Source: Ciona intestinalis (lineage: Eukaryota; Chordata; Ascidiacea; Phlebobranchia; Cionidae). From it: DNA of 64,000 bases. The stretch covers positions 1-64,000 of the forward strand of contig NW_004191388.1 in assembly GCF_000224145.3 (NCBI RefSeq), written 5' to 3'. The notes below the pieces were generated by a model. The model had not been told where the DNA came from. It worked only from the letters and a program-made list of their open reading frames with translations, and searched no databases. Below are positions 11,678-23,000 of this stretch, one piece after another. Positions within the stretch are counted from its first letter, which is position 1. Each line of letters opens with the position of its first letter. Both the position numbers and the translations under genes were made by a program.

Positions 11678-12553
11678 ATGGAAGGGAAACTGCATCAGAT
11701 CAAAATTGATGATCAGGTGTACTTTATACAGCTGTCTTGCGCAGAAAATAATAAATATGAAGCAGTTTTTACCGATGGTAGCACTTGTTGGGCCGGAGGA
11801 ATTACTGACAATGAAATTCAGACGTCGGTTACCGAGCTACAAATGAATACAGATACATACGTTACTCTGATGCATTCTGCGTTATGTGGGGTTGATCAGA
11901 CTGGTAATTCCGCAACGTTCGATTACGCTTTACAGCATAACGGTCAAGATCTTACTCTACAGTGGAAAAAAGTTGACGGTGACATTAAATACTGCTTGGG
12001 GAGTATAGACTTGAAACATTCCGACTCTGCAGTCACAATGAAACAAATTTTAACTTCCTGCAGTAGTTACATGAGTAAAATGTGCACTGATAAGGGAAAG
12101 ACTGAAAGAAAATGTTTGCATTTGGAAGAGCAATTCAGTAAATGCAATGAAAGCCTTAACCAGTGTTATAAAATAAAAGAAGAGCAACAAACAGAACTTT
12201 TGTCGAAATTTGTGCTGGTTCTTAATGAAAAGAAACGGAAAATAAGAGAGCTTGAAACAATAGTTAAAAACAATTGTAAAGAAAAAGACACTGGGGAAAG
12301 AAAAATCCCCCTAAATACACAAACTACTGAAAAATGTGTTCAAACTGATGACAATAAAAAACTAGTAACAGAAAACGATGATTTTGTTTCTCACTCTAGT
12401 CGAAAGCGGTTTAAAACCCCTTTACAAATACAAGTGTCCCCTATTAAAGTGACAAAACATAAATCCCTGGATGTGTCGTTGCCATCAACTGATATTTCTA
12501 GTTCAGATGATTCAACTGTGAACGCAAGCAACCTATTAGAAGGCTGTGACTGA
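11678..12553 (+). CDS. XRCC4: XRCC4, non-homologous end-joining scaffold
   Basis: A single open exon of 291 aa. The N-terminal head domain (about residues 1-115) has the XRCC4 pattern: TDGSTCWAGGITDNEI aligns with human TDGHSAWTGTVSESEI, and YCLGSIDLKH with FRLGSFNLEK. A coiled coil follows at about 140-200, with EEQFSKCNESL and KFVLVLNEKKRKIREL nearly identical to the human ligase IV-binding helix. The acidic and serine-rich tail contains SRKRFK at about 241-246, equal to the human SRKRRQ nuclear localisation site. XRCC4 dimers hold DNA ligase IV and pair with XLF at double-strand breaks in the nucleus. The tail is shorter than in human (334 aa). The start at 11678 is the first ATG and aligns with the human MERKI start. 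Unlike every neighbour it has no intron. It follows duplicated unit A and precedes WDR38 by about 630 bases. Confidence 0.93.
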   Translation: MEGKLHQIKIDDQVYFIQLSCAENNKYEAVFTDGSTCWAGGITDNEIQTSVTELQMNTDTYVTLMHSALCGVDQTGNSATFDYALQHNGQDLTLQWKKVDGDIKYCLGSIDLKHSDSAVTMKQILTSCSSYMSKMCTDKGKTERKCLHLEEQFSKCNESLNQCYKIKEEQQTELLSKFVLVLNEKKRKIRELETIVKNNCKEKDTGERKIPLNTQTTEKCVQTDDNKKLVTENDDFVSHSSRKRFKTPLQIQVSPIKVTKHKSLDVSLPSTDISSSDDSTVNASNLLEGCD

Positions 12554-13187
12554 AAACATATTTAACATATCGTACAACGTGACACGCCATGGGACATGAG
12601 ATTTAAGCCAGAGTTGGCTCATTACTGCAACAGAAAGTTATGGACAGAGTTGGCCCATTACCCCAACACCCAAGGTGCTACTGCATGGGCCTTACCATAT
12701 GTTAAAGTCTGTTGCTTCCCCAAAAGTGGGTCTGGGAAGTTTTCTGAATATCAATAATTTATATATATATATATAAGTTATATCTTGTGTTGTGTAAACT
12801 TATAAAATATGGCCTTGAAAAATATGGAAAGTTGCTATAAGCATCCAAGTGTGAATTTGTGATCTTAAGAAGTTTGAAAATCATACTCTGTGCAACTACT
12901 AACTATTGTACTACGTTGGAAATAACTGTGTATTGGTTGGTTGCATATTGCACTGTAACAATATACTGAATGAATGCTCTTGGATAATAATAATAACTTT
13001 TATTTCTTTGATCATGGTAGCGAAGATTTAGAAATATTTTAAACGAAAAGACAGGATTTAGCGACAAAACAACACTTAATGTTTATTATATGATTATAAA
13101 ATAGTTAATCATTTTTTTGCCGCAATTCTTATTTAGATCTTCTGTTAGGTAAATTTAGCATCACCTTATACAATTGATGCAACTTAG
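12554..13187. other. XRCC4-WDR38 intergenic region
   Basis: This contains one copy of the dispersed repeat with the hallmark GAGTTGGCCCATTACCCCAAC (12580-12710), a short TATATA run near 12765, and AT-rich sequence that should hold the XRCC4 3' UTR. No exon or RNA gene was recognised. Confidence 0.5.
12580..12710 (+). repeat. Dispersed repeat with GAGTTGGCCCATTACCCCAAC core
   Basis: One copy of a high-frequency repeat. Its parts are CATGGGACCTGAGATTTAGGCC, a core of GTTGGCCCATTACCCCAAC, then CACCCAAGGTGCTACTGCATGG. Other copies on either strand lie near 5095-5215, 5990-6215, 7045-7110, 17575-17765, 30385-30565, 44095-44190, 55895-55970, 57545-57690 and 63805-63890. Boundaries and class are unclear; it may be a SINE fragment. 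Confidence 0.6.
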
Positions 13188-16100
13188 ATGCGCAAAATGG
13201 ATCCTGAAGATATAATGGACATAAACATTCGCATATTCCGTGGGCATAAAGGAGAAGTACGTATTGGTACTGCTATATAAGGTTTAAAATGAATAAATGG
13301 AACTTTCCTCGCATGACGCGGCAACAAAAGTTGGTACAACATGGGTGTTCTGTTTCATACACAGCGTGCCCGCTTGAAATATTGCCATAAGTTCTCTCTG
13401 TTGCAGCATTTCCTAGAAGTGTTATGCCCAATTGTACATAAGCATACAGTAGTAGCAACGACGAGCCTTGAACCTGTACCCTTCCAATCATTGACTCATA
13501 TTTATGACAGGTTAACTCGTGCTGTTTGTCCTCTGACCTCCAGCTGTTGGTGACTGCTTCAGATGATTCCCGTTTAATCGTATGGAATGTTCGGCAGAGG
13601 AAACCGTTGTGTGAACTTGTAGGGCATACAGGGCCGGTCAATTCATGTCAATTCACACCTGATAATAAGGCAGTGGTCAGTGGTTCATATGACGGGAGTG
13701 TCAGGTGCTTATGTTACATTTATATGGTTCAATGTCTGGGTGGATACCTAAATATATATATAGTTTGGTGGGGAAAGATGGGACACTTTTTAACTCAATT
13801 TTCTTGGCCCATTTTGTAGTAAGCAAAGCATATTATGTGGTAAAGGTGTCCCATCTTCCTCCACCCTACTATATGAAATTTGGTTCAGAACTACTGAATG
13901 TGTTTAATCGTATATTTTTGTAAAGAATAAGGAACCTCATTGATTAATGTGGTGAATGCAATATACTTTGGCTCTGCTTGTTTGTATAGACACCTAACAG
14001 CAGGGTTAAATCTGGGGTGACATTGTTAAAATACAGTTACACTCATAGTTGTCAAACATAGGGAACCTCATTGATTAATGTGGTGAATGCAATATACTTT
14101 GGCTCTGCTTGTTTATATAGACACTTAACAGCAGGGTTAAATCTGGGGTGACATTGTTAAAATACAGTTACACTCATAGTTGTCAAACATAGGGAACCTC
14201 ATTGATTAATGTGGTGAATGCAATATACTTTGGCTCTGCTTGTTTATATAGACACTTAACAGCAGGGTTAAATGTGCTTAAAGTAAAAAACAGGCAGGCT
14301 TAAACATATGGTGTCACGTTTTCACTCTAGGGACCCTTAAAGTTACACCTTATGTTAAAACACTACACCTATGCTATGTCTACTCCTTATAAACCTGCAT
14401 ATTTCAAACAAGGGTTTGGGAGACATCTACATCACGTTGCAGCATGGTGTTACATGGTATGTATCATCTTAAATACTTTATAATACCAACAATCAATTAG
14501 ATATTCATGTTCCATGATAAATAATCATTTAGTCTGTCAAATTAACTGCCATCAATTAGTTAACAAAAGTCATCTTTAACTGGTAACTTCATTTTATGGA
14601 TAATTGACCAGCTCCTGTCTAAATTCCAGGGTGTTGGGGTAATAGGACAACTCTGGCTTAAATCTCTGGTTGTTGGGGTAATAGGACAACTTTGGTCTAA
14701 ATCTCTGGATGTTGGGGTAATGGGACAACTTTGGTCTAAATCTCTGGGTGTTGGGGTAATGGGACAACTTTGGTCTAAATCTCTGGGTGTTGGGGTAATG
14801 GGACAACTCTGGCTTAAATCTCTGGTTGTTGGGGTAGTGGGACAACTTTGGTCTAAATCCCTGGGTGTTGGGACCAAATCTGGCTTAAATTACTGGGTGT
14901 TGGGGCAATGAACCCTAACCTAAATCCCAAGTGCTTAAAAAGAAGAAAAGAATGTTATAACCTCATGTCACCACTAACACTAAACTAACATTATCATGAT
15001 CAACCTAACTTTAGAACACAAGAAAAGTGTTGAATGTGTGAATGTATCGCATGATGGTTTATTGGTGGCATCAACATCATGGGATGGTTGGGTTATAGTT
15101 TGGAACTTGGAGGTAAAACCATAGGCAGTAGGCAGCATGTGTTTTATCAAAAGCTGTAGTGACGATGACAACTATATTTAAGACAAACATATAAATGTTA
15201 AAATACAGTTACACTCATAGTTGGCAAACATAGGGAACCTCATTGATTAATGTGGTGAATGCAATATACTTTGGCTCTGCTTGTTTGTATAGACACTTCA
15301 CAGCAGGGTAAAATCTGGGGTGACTTTGTTAAAATGCAGTTACACTCATAGTTGTCAAACATAGGGAACCTGATTGATTAATGCAAGTCATGAGACCTGA
15401 GATTTAGGCCAAAGCTTGCCTATTATCCTAATATTCATGGTCTTTATAATAACAATCCAAGCAGTTTTGGTATTGCTATTCAATGAATTAAATATTTAAC
15501 TTTCTTCAACAGACTGGAGCGTTGCTTTACAAACTACTCGGTCACAAGGATTGCGTAAAAACTTGTTCGTTTTCACTCCATGATGAATATCTTGCATCAG
15601 GGGGCTGGGATTATACTGTACGGGTGTGGAAGCTTAAAACAACAGCAAGAGGTTTAAAAGTTTTCACTATTTGCCTTAATATGGGTTGTTATGTGAATAA
15701 ATGAAGCTTATTTATCCTCACCTGGCAGTGCAAAGACTGTCGTTATAATATGAATGTTCTGTTTCATACACCTTGTGCCAGCTTACAAGTTACCATGTAT
15801 GTAACTTATTTATTCTCGCATGGCAGGGCAACGACATCCGTTATAACATGGCTGTTCTGTTTCATACACCTCATGCCGATTTCAAGTAACCACGTATGTA
15901 ACTTATTTATCCTCGCATGGCTGGGCAACGACATCCGTTATAACATGGGTGTTCTGTTTCATACACCTCGTGCCTGTTTACAAGTTACCATGTATGTAAC
16001 TTATGTATCCTCGCATAGCGAGGCAATGACGAAGCAATGTTCCCATGTCACCATATACGTAATGCTACCATAGGTGTTGTTAGATTATCTATTATATAGA

Positions 16101-18193
16101 CTCTGTTATATTCTAAATGATTTCCACCAATCTCAAATATTATTGCTCACAGATAGTTGCACCAATAGCAAATGGCTGCTACGAAGGTTTAAAAAACTTT
16201 CCGATCACGATATATATATGATGGTGTTGGAAGGACATACGGGGAATGTACAAGATGTCGCGTTTTCCACAGCTGGTTTGTTGGTGAGAATAACATTACA
16301 TTACATGCGTATTTTTTATCTCTACAAATCAGATGAGAAAGTTTTAAATATAACAGCAGGGTTTTGAATACGATAGGAAAGTTGGGGGTTCTGCTTTATT
16401 ATAAACATGTTATAGTGACTGTCGTTTTACCGTTCCGTTCTTTTAAGTTTGTTATCCAAGCCAAAGCAACTACTTTATCATTTTCATTTCATGGGTTCAA
16501 CAGCAACGCATTTTAACTCACTCTTATCTTTAACTGACTTCTATCCATAGACTTTAACGACTGTTGTTTTAGTGAAATTTACTCAATTACCTTCTTTTCG
16601 TTGTTTTAACAAGTGGATTTTAGTTTTTGTTTTGAAATTTAAACAAAAAATTAAAATGTGTCTAACCTAGTAGTATTAGGTACTTAAGTTTTCCCTGCAC
16701 GACTGCATATCCCAACCCAAGGCTTTTTGTTCATTGCCCTGCCATAGATAAATAAGTTACATACTTGTTAATCGTAAGCAGGCACAAGGTGTATAAAACA
16801 GAACACTCGTGTTATAATGACTGTCTTTGACTCGCTACGCAAGGGGTAAATAAGTTACATATATGGTAACTCTAACCACCACATATGTTATTAAATATGA
16901 TGGGGATATAGGTTTCAAATGATAGGGTTACCCCAACCCAAAGCTTTTTGTTCATTGCCCTGCCATAGATAAATAAGTATCAATCTTCCCACCCCAGGCA
17001 TCATGTTCATGGGATCGTAGTGTTTGTTTATGGAATCCACATCGAGGGGATTTGATTCGGCGTATGTTGGGGCACACAGGGTGGGTGAAAGCGATCTCAT
17101 TCTCGTCGTCTTCGCTCGAACTCGCATCTTTTGCTGATGACGATACAGTAAGTTCTGTGGGAAGATTGCAATGCAGCTTAAGGAGAGAGAGATTTAAATA
17201 AAGAAAATTAGATTTTAAAAAATGATCTCAGAAGAGAGGGCTTCAGAAAAAGGGAGAGCCTATAAAAGAGAGATTGAACAAAAGATTTAAAAAATGCAAT
17301 ACTTAAAAACTCAAATGGGAGAAAAAGAATAAAAAGGTAATTTTAAAAAATGCATGCAACTCCAGTAAGAAAGAGATTTCAGAAAAAAAAAAAATGAGGT
17401 TTTACAAAGATAGATGTCAAGTTTTTTTTTGTTTTTAATGTTTCTGATGATGACGACTAACCCCTCAAACTCACAGATACGAGTTTGGAGCGTTATGAGT
17501 GGAGAATGTATAAACATACATCAGGTAATGTTTTAATATTAAAGCATAAGAGTGTATGTAGCTTATATTCTATATGGGTGAGGTCCTGCGATGAGGCACA
17601 CCAAGGACAGACTTGGCCCATTATCCCAAATTTGTATGTACGTCAAATTCTATATGGATCCTACAGCATGCCTTATGGCCTGAGAAATAGGGCCGATTTG
17701 GCCAATTACTCCAAACACCCAGGATGCTGCCTCCATTTGTGGCCACTGGGTTGAAGCAATGTCTGCTAAATATCTAACCCAAAGACGTATAAGCTGTCAG
17801 TAAAAGGGTGAACAGCAAACCCTGACAATGTCTCACTAGATCCAAATAAAAAACAGACCTTTAAAATGAAGGAATAAATTTAACTGACTTTACCCTTGCT
17901 GGTGAGGAAAACGACAGTCTTTATAACACCGGCGTTTTGTTACCTTTGAGATTATAATAACAAACCTGCTCAAACAGTTCTTTCATGTATACAATACATA
18001 CACCCAGCAACAACAACATTTATTTATATAAATATACCTTCAGTGATTAACCTCTTCTTATCTACAGAACCACACTGACCTTGCACAAGTTTGTTTATTC
18101 TCTCAATCAGGTGCCTTGCTAGCTTGTGGTTCAGCTATATTCAACCCACTACCTAAGCTTAATAATAAACCTGTGGTTGATGGATGTAAATGA
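13188..18193 (+). CDS. WDR38: WDR38-like WD40-repeat protein
   Basis: Nine exons: 13188-13256, 13511-13704, 14413-14456, 15015-15112, 15513-15651, 16153-16283, 16998-17147, 17477-17524, 18068-18193. They make 999 nt and 332 aa (human WDR38 about 314). At least six WD40 blades are visible: SRLIVWNVRQRKPLCELVGH, FTPDNKAVVSGSYDGSVRVWE, WDGWVIVWNLE, LASGGWDYTVRVWKL, LEGHTGNVQDVAFSTAGLLASCSWD and LGHTGWVKAISFSSSSLELASFADD. The last two align best with WDR38 (LEGHSANISCLCYSASGLLASGSWD). It is a beta-propeller scaffold whose exact partners are not known to me. ATG 13188 is preceded directly by an AG acceptor-like site, so a 5' exon or trans-splicing is possible; ATG 13197 is in the same frame. Exon 3 is only 44 nt. 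The exon 6 boundary was chosen by phase and adds a lysine/arginine-rich insert not seen in human. Confidence 0.88.
13760..13873. mobile_element. TA-target MITE, short copy, in WDR38 intron 2
   Basis: The left end is TAGTTTGGTGGGGAAAGATGGG and the right end has CCCATCTTCCTCCACCCTACTATA. It is an internally deleted member of the family also seen at 36550-36744 and 48562-48756. Confidence 0.75.
13926..14275 (+). repeat. 131-bp tandem repeat family, 2.7 copies
   Basis: The phrase GGAACCTCATTGATTAATGTGG recurs at 13931, 14062 and 14193, giving an exact 131-base period. The unit contains TTTGGCTCTGCTTG, CAGCAGGGTTAAATCTGGGG and GTTACACTCATAGTTGTCAAACATA. The same unit is dispersed elsewhere in the window in both orientations, singly or as short arrays. 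Confidence 0.92.
14628..14910 (-). repeat. 39-bp minisatellite derived from the GGCCCATTACCCCAAC repeat
   Basis: About seven units of roughly 39 bases. Read on the plus strand each unit is TGTTGGGGTAATGGGACAAC, then TTTGGTCTAAATCTCTGG. Read on the minus strand this is the core of the dispersed repeat described at 12580-12710 (TTTAGGCCAGAGTTGGCCCATTACCCC-like). The array therefore seems to be a local tandem growth of an internal piece of that repeat. It lies in WDR38 intron 3. Confidence 0.85.
15195..15390 (+). repeat. 131-bp repeat family, about 1.5 copies
   Basis: Same unit as at 13926-14275, in WDR38 intron 4. GGGAACCTCATTGATTAATG lies at about 15231 and again in diverged form at about 15365. 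Confidence 0.85.
15725..16050 (-). repeat. SINE tail-module array (about 97-bp unit), WDR38 intron 5
   Basis: Three to four head-to-tail copies of the module read on this strand as TTATTTATCCTCGCATGGC, CGTTATAACATGG, GTTCTGTTTCATACACCTCG and CAAGTTACCATGTATGTAAC. This is the complement of the 3' tail of the tRNA-headed SINE seen at 59291-59590. Confidence 0.85.
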
Positions 18194-18213
18194 AACAATA
18201 TTATGCTTTAAAC

Positions 18214-18521
18214 CAGTGGTTCTTAACCTTTTTAGCTTACGGACCCGTAAAATTTCAAAACAAGTTTTGCGTCCCAGTGGACCTTTAAAAATAAGATCAA
18301 CCTAAAATGTAATTACGACAAAAGTAAGCAACTCAAAATCAAAGAATGGAAACTTCAATTTAACGAGAACTTGGCTGACTTCTTTGGATATTAAACATGG
18401 TTCTATTACAGCTTTTTTTTGCAATTAAGATATTAAGTTGTAATATATATGGCTGACCGGTATGAAAGTTGAAGTGGCCCGGCACCGATTTTGAGAATTC
18501 TACGGCAGATGAGAACCACTG
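18214..18521. mobile_element. hAT-like MITE with 8-bp target duplication
   Basis: A 308-bp element with the left end CAGTGGTTCTTAACC and the right end GAGAACCACTG, its inverted counterpart. It is flanked by CTTTAAAC (18206-18213) and TTTTAAAC (18522-18529), an 8-bp target duplication with one difference. Ends and duplication size fit hAT superfamily non-autonomous elements. It lies about 20 bases after the WDR38 stop, hence probably within that gene's 3' UTR. Confidence 0.85.
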
Positions 18522-19202
18522 TTTTAAACAAAATCTATTTTGAGATGATTTTTACCTTATTTTTCCACTGTTACCTGAAGCACTTTTGTAAAAACTAGTT
18601 TCCTAAACGCACTTTAGCAAAACACTGTTATTTACTTTTACACTGTATTTTGAACTGAATTGTTTATTGTAATGCAGTATGGGTTTCCTATGAATGAATG
18701 TGGTTTATTTATCTTCGTGTTGCCAAGACATTCGTTATAACACGGTTGTTACCTCGCGCCGTTCACGAGCTACCACCCATGTAATTAGTTGCTGTCTTGA
18801 CACATACCAGTATAAAGCCTTATCCCTCCATTAGGGTGCAAGCAAGTTACTACCATTTACCCTCGCATAGTAGAGCAACAACAGTCGTTAGAACACAGGT
18901 GTTCTGTTTCATACACCTCGTGCCTGCTTACAAGTATGTATGTAATTAGTTGAATAGCTGTCTCATTCAAGGAAACCTACACCTACCAGTATCAAGCACT
19001 GAAACCGATGTCCTTTACTTGTTAAAAGCAAATAATTACTGAGCCATGGTGCCAAATTGGATATTTCATCACCATTAAAACAATGAGTAACATCTGTTGC
19101 ATGGAGCTAGAACCTGATACCCCCCTGTCAACAGGAGACTGAAAACCTCAACAAATCAGTTCTGTCCCCATTAAAACAAGAATGTAGTTTCTACAGATAA
19201 TG

Positions 19203-19208
19203 TTTATT
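19203..19208 (-). terminator. Candidate ZFAND poly(A) signal
   Basis: TTTATT on the plus strand reads AATAAA on the minus strand, about 820 bases beyond the ZFAND stop. It is the first clear hexamer I noticed there; the assignment is tentative. Confidence 0.35.
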
Positions 19209-20025
19209 CAGCATCTCACTTACTCACTGTACATGCATTGTGTTGTCATCATGACATCACAATGAGCAGAAGCATGCGTTCACATATTGATCAAGCAGAA
19301 CACCAGGTTGGGAATTAATTTGCGCCGTTTCCCACCTTGGTGTTAAAACTATACACAGCTACTAGTGTGGAAACATAATGTGAATGTTGAGGCATGAACA
19401 ATTCCTCTGCTGTGTGGTACACCCTGAAGCTATGACTTCAAGACAAGTATACGACACCAAGCGTGTAGTAAAACAAAACACCCTCTAAAACCACACATGC
19501 AATTAACGCTATACTAGATATATGCAGGAAATCGTGGCTTCCTTAGTAAAGAAAAAGAAACCACTTCAGGTCATCATGAAAAGAAATTAAAATTTGCAGC
19601 AGATTTCGCGCTGCTGATAAAATATGCAACAAAAACATCGAACAACATAAAATAAATAAGAAATCAATTATATCGCTGGGAATTGTGGCGTAATGGCCAT
19701 GTTATCCTAGAAGAAACATTAGCTATGTAAGTGTGATTAAGAGATTAAGGGCAGCAGAAATATACAAGTGAAAGTTATTATAACAGGAATACTAAAACAA
19801 CCTACAGGTTAATGTATTATACTGTTTCATTGGACGTATACAACTAAATAGTCTTCATTATTTTCTATCGCATGCTATTAGAAAATAGGTATAACCGTGA
19901 GATTACTTGCAGATTAATCCTGTTTAATATACACATGTTCACTCAGCCTAATAATAAAGTAAAAGGACAAAACGAAAGATTTTCTACACAGGTTTGTGGA
20001 GAGACCACGTAATAAAGTAAAGTTT

Positions 20026-23000
20026 TTAAATCTTGTTGATCTTTTCGCCGACAATAACTGGGTTTTCTTTTCGTATCTTCGCCTGGGCATCGGCTTTGTA
20101 ATCAAAGCCACAAGCATGTTGGTCTGAGTAACGATGCAGGCTGCAGAATATTTGGCCACATCTGCAGTAGAAACCTACGGAACACAACAACATATTGAAG
20201 CAAGTACGGGAATAACAGTCAGGATGAAGTGGTGCGAAATACATAACTACAAAAATTGGGCCCAACAATAATGTAAGTATAGATTGCACCCTAAAATACA
20301 TAGTGTATAAGAAGCTAAAACACATATGGTGTATAAGATAGAGTTTTCATCTAAAATACATCAATAAACCTCATAGTGCACAAATTTTTAGATGGGATTT
20401 TTGTTTGTTACAAATAATAGCAAGTGATCCTTAATTCCTCCATTATATTATCCACGTTTGACACAATGCTTTGCTTTACCATATAAGGCAGTAAGCTTGT
20501 AATTTATGCGAGTTTTATGATGTTATTTTGGCGTTTAATGTTTACTACAAAGTACAAACGGACTACTATTTCAAATACAAAGAAATGAAAATGCTCGTTA
20601 AAACACCAGACTCTCTCAATAAACCACATCATTTTTGACAAGATAATTATTAAAACAATTTCTAAACCTAAAGCACAAATCATGGAATGTGAAACAACAC
20701 CTGCGGTATTATTACAATATCTTAAAGCCCCAAAAAAATATTATTAAAACAATTTTTTAAATACCAGTGAAAAACATCAGCATTTTATACCAATTTCTAA
20801 ATCTTTAAGCACAGATCATTGGGTGTTGGACAATATCTGTGTTATAACAATACCTTAAAGCCCAGATAAAAGTAAGTATTAAAAAATAGAAAATTTTAAG
20901 CATGGATTATGCCTATCATGGGTGTAGTATAACTTAGTGATTATAACAAACCACCCACCGGTAAGTCCGAGTCGTTTCCTACACGTCGCGCAACGATTCT
21001 TCTTTGGTTTTGAAGGAGAAGACTGACTGTCGTCCAATGAAGTGCTCGCCTCATCAAAACTAGAGTTCTTTAAGAAAGATAAAGTTTAATTGCAAAATTT
21101 AAAAAACTATAGGAGCAGCTGTATAAAAAGTGCCTATTTGTAAAAAGTGTCCGATTTTTGTTTTTTAAATGGCCTGTATAGGAGTGTCTTTGACATAACT
21201 CCAATTGGAGTTCTGTTTAAGCAATTTAAATGTTAATTATAACAAATGTTCTTTTACTTATGCTACCAGGTTTAATGTAAATGTCCTTCAAGCAGCTCAA
21301 CTGGTATGAAATCAGTGTTTTTTCCAGAAAAAAAACGCGAACTTTTTTGTTTTTTTACAATGTTTACAATTTCAGTAAAAAGCATACGCTGCGATTGTGA
21401 AGACTGAAGAGAATCAACTTTGTTTGCATTTCAATCAATCATTGAAATAATTGAAGCTTACCTGTGGTGAAGGTGAAGTGAGGGAGGTCACAGGGTTAGT
21501 TGCCGTAGGTATGGAGATAGGAGGGCTGCTGGGGGGCGTGGAGGTACCACTGTAATATAAAGTGAACAATAAGCATACATATAACGGGTATTATAAATTT
21601 GTTAACAATAAACATAAAGCTTGTGGAGGTAGCACTGTATTTTTTTTTTTTAAAGGAAAAAAGGAACCCCCCCCCCCCCTTAAGGGGGGGGGGGGGGTTT
21701 AGCGCTAGCTTTTGAAACAGAGGTGACATATTCTATTCCTTTTGGGGGTAAAAAACAAAATAGGGGAGAAATATGGTTTAGCACTCAACCACTCAACTCA
21801 AACTAAACAGATTTATGCAGGTCAAAACAAAAGCAGAGCCAAAGTATATTGTATTCACCACACTAATCAATAAGGTTCCCTATGTTTGACAACTATGAGT
21901 GTAACTGTTAATTTAGAAGCTAAGTTAAGTAACCTTATGGTTGTGGTTGGAACATCATTGGTTGCAAGGGAAGCCATCGCGTTTGCTACTGAACCATCTT
22001 GTTTGTCACTGGAAAAGTTAATCTGTTTAACCTACTTCATATAATATGGCATACTAGCCTAGCAGTGTGAATAATCACTTAGGTATACTAATGGTTCAGC
22101 TATGTGGGGTGAGTGACAAAAAAGTGATTTGAATTGTTTTACGGTAAGCCCATATTTTACATGAAAATAAATCAAAGAAAGCAGGTAAATATAAATGGTT
22201 CAACTTTGTTAAATGATTGTAGCATTGGTAACAAAGTTTAAATATTCATTTTCCACTTTTCACATAAAATAAATAAAGCATTTTAACATCATTTTATTGT
22301 GATTGACATAAGAAGTAAAATAATTCCTAAGTCCATAATTTAATTTAGTCTATAATTGAAACAAAAATAACGCAAATATAAAAGTAGGACTTACATAGTA
22401 GTTGCAGATGCTGGCTCTGGTGATTTTGAAGCAAGAGAAACAGCTGGAAAAATATCAACAATCAATAAATATCCAACCACCCATCCCATGGTGCTAATCT
22501 TAAAAACGCTACCCCATAAATCCGTAAGCAGATTTATAGCATTAAACATTTTAGTGAGCAAATTTTGTTACGCTTTTATCGACTTAACCTGTTTATTGTC
22601 AAATATTTGGCTACATTATTATTGGGTTTACGTCCGAATGTCCCTGCTTTACTTTTGCTATTAATTTTCAAAGTCTTTTACTTAATTTAAAAAAATATTT
22701 TTTTGAAGTCCTAATAAATGTCATTAATGAATATTGCAAGAATTAAATAGAAAGCACCAATGTAAACCATGGTTTAGTGTGTAACAAGGGTGGCTAGTGG
22801 CTACAACAATCCCTTAACTTGTTTTGCAGGTTAGAATATACTTGATTGCTACCCAAGTAGGGATAAATAACAAGTACTAGAGGAAGTAAACAGGTTTTAG
22901 AAGTTTCATGATTTATTGGCACTTTACAACTTGTTAAGTTTCCTTATGAACAGTTGGTTCACACAAAACCGTGGTAATGGTTTCAATGGCAACCATTGTC

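Larger units (their letters stand above)
18194..20025. other. WDR38-ZFAND convergent spacer
   Basis: A hAT-like MITE (18214-18521) directly follows the WDR38 stop. SINE tail-module pieces lie at 18705-18960. The right part, from about 19200, is probably the 3' UTR of the minus-strand ZFAND gene; a minus-strand AATAAA is at 19208-19203. No other exon was recognised. Confidence 0.55.

Noticed and set aside
14560-14911. Long repetitive open frames on both strands (105 aa and 63 aa)
   Set aside because: They are translations of the 39-bp minisatellite; open frames arise because the unit is a multiple of three, with no coding evidence.
15750-16073. 107-aa frame with repeated VLFHTP / YVTYL motifs, and similar frames elsewhere (39783-40034, 51870-52085, 31892-32158)
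   Set aside because: These are readings through the SINE tail-module arrays, seen in both orientations and several frames.
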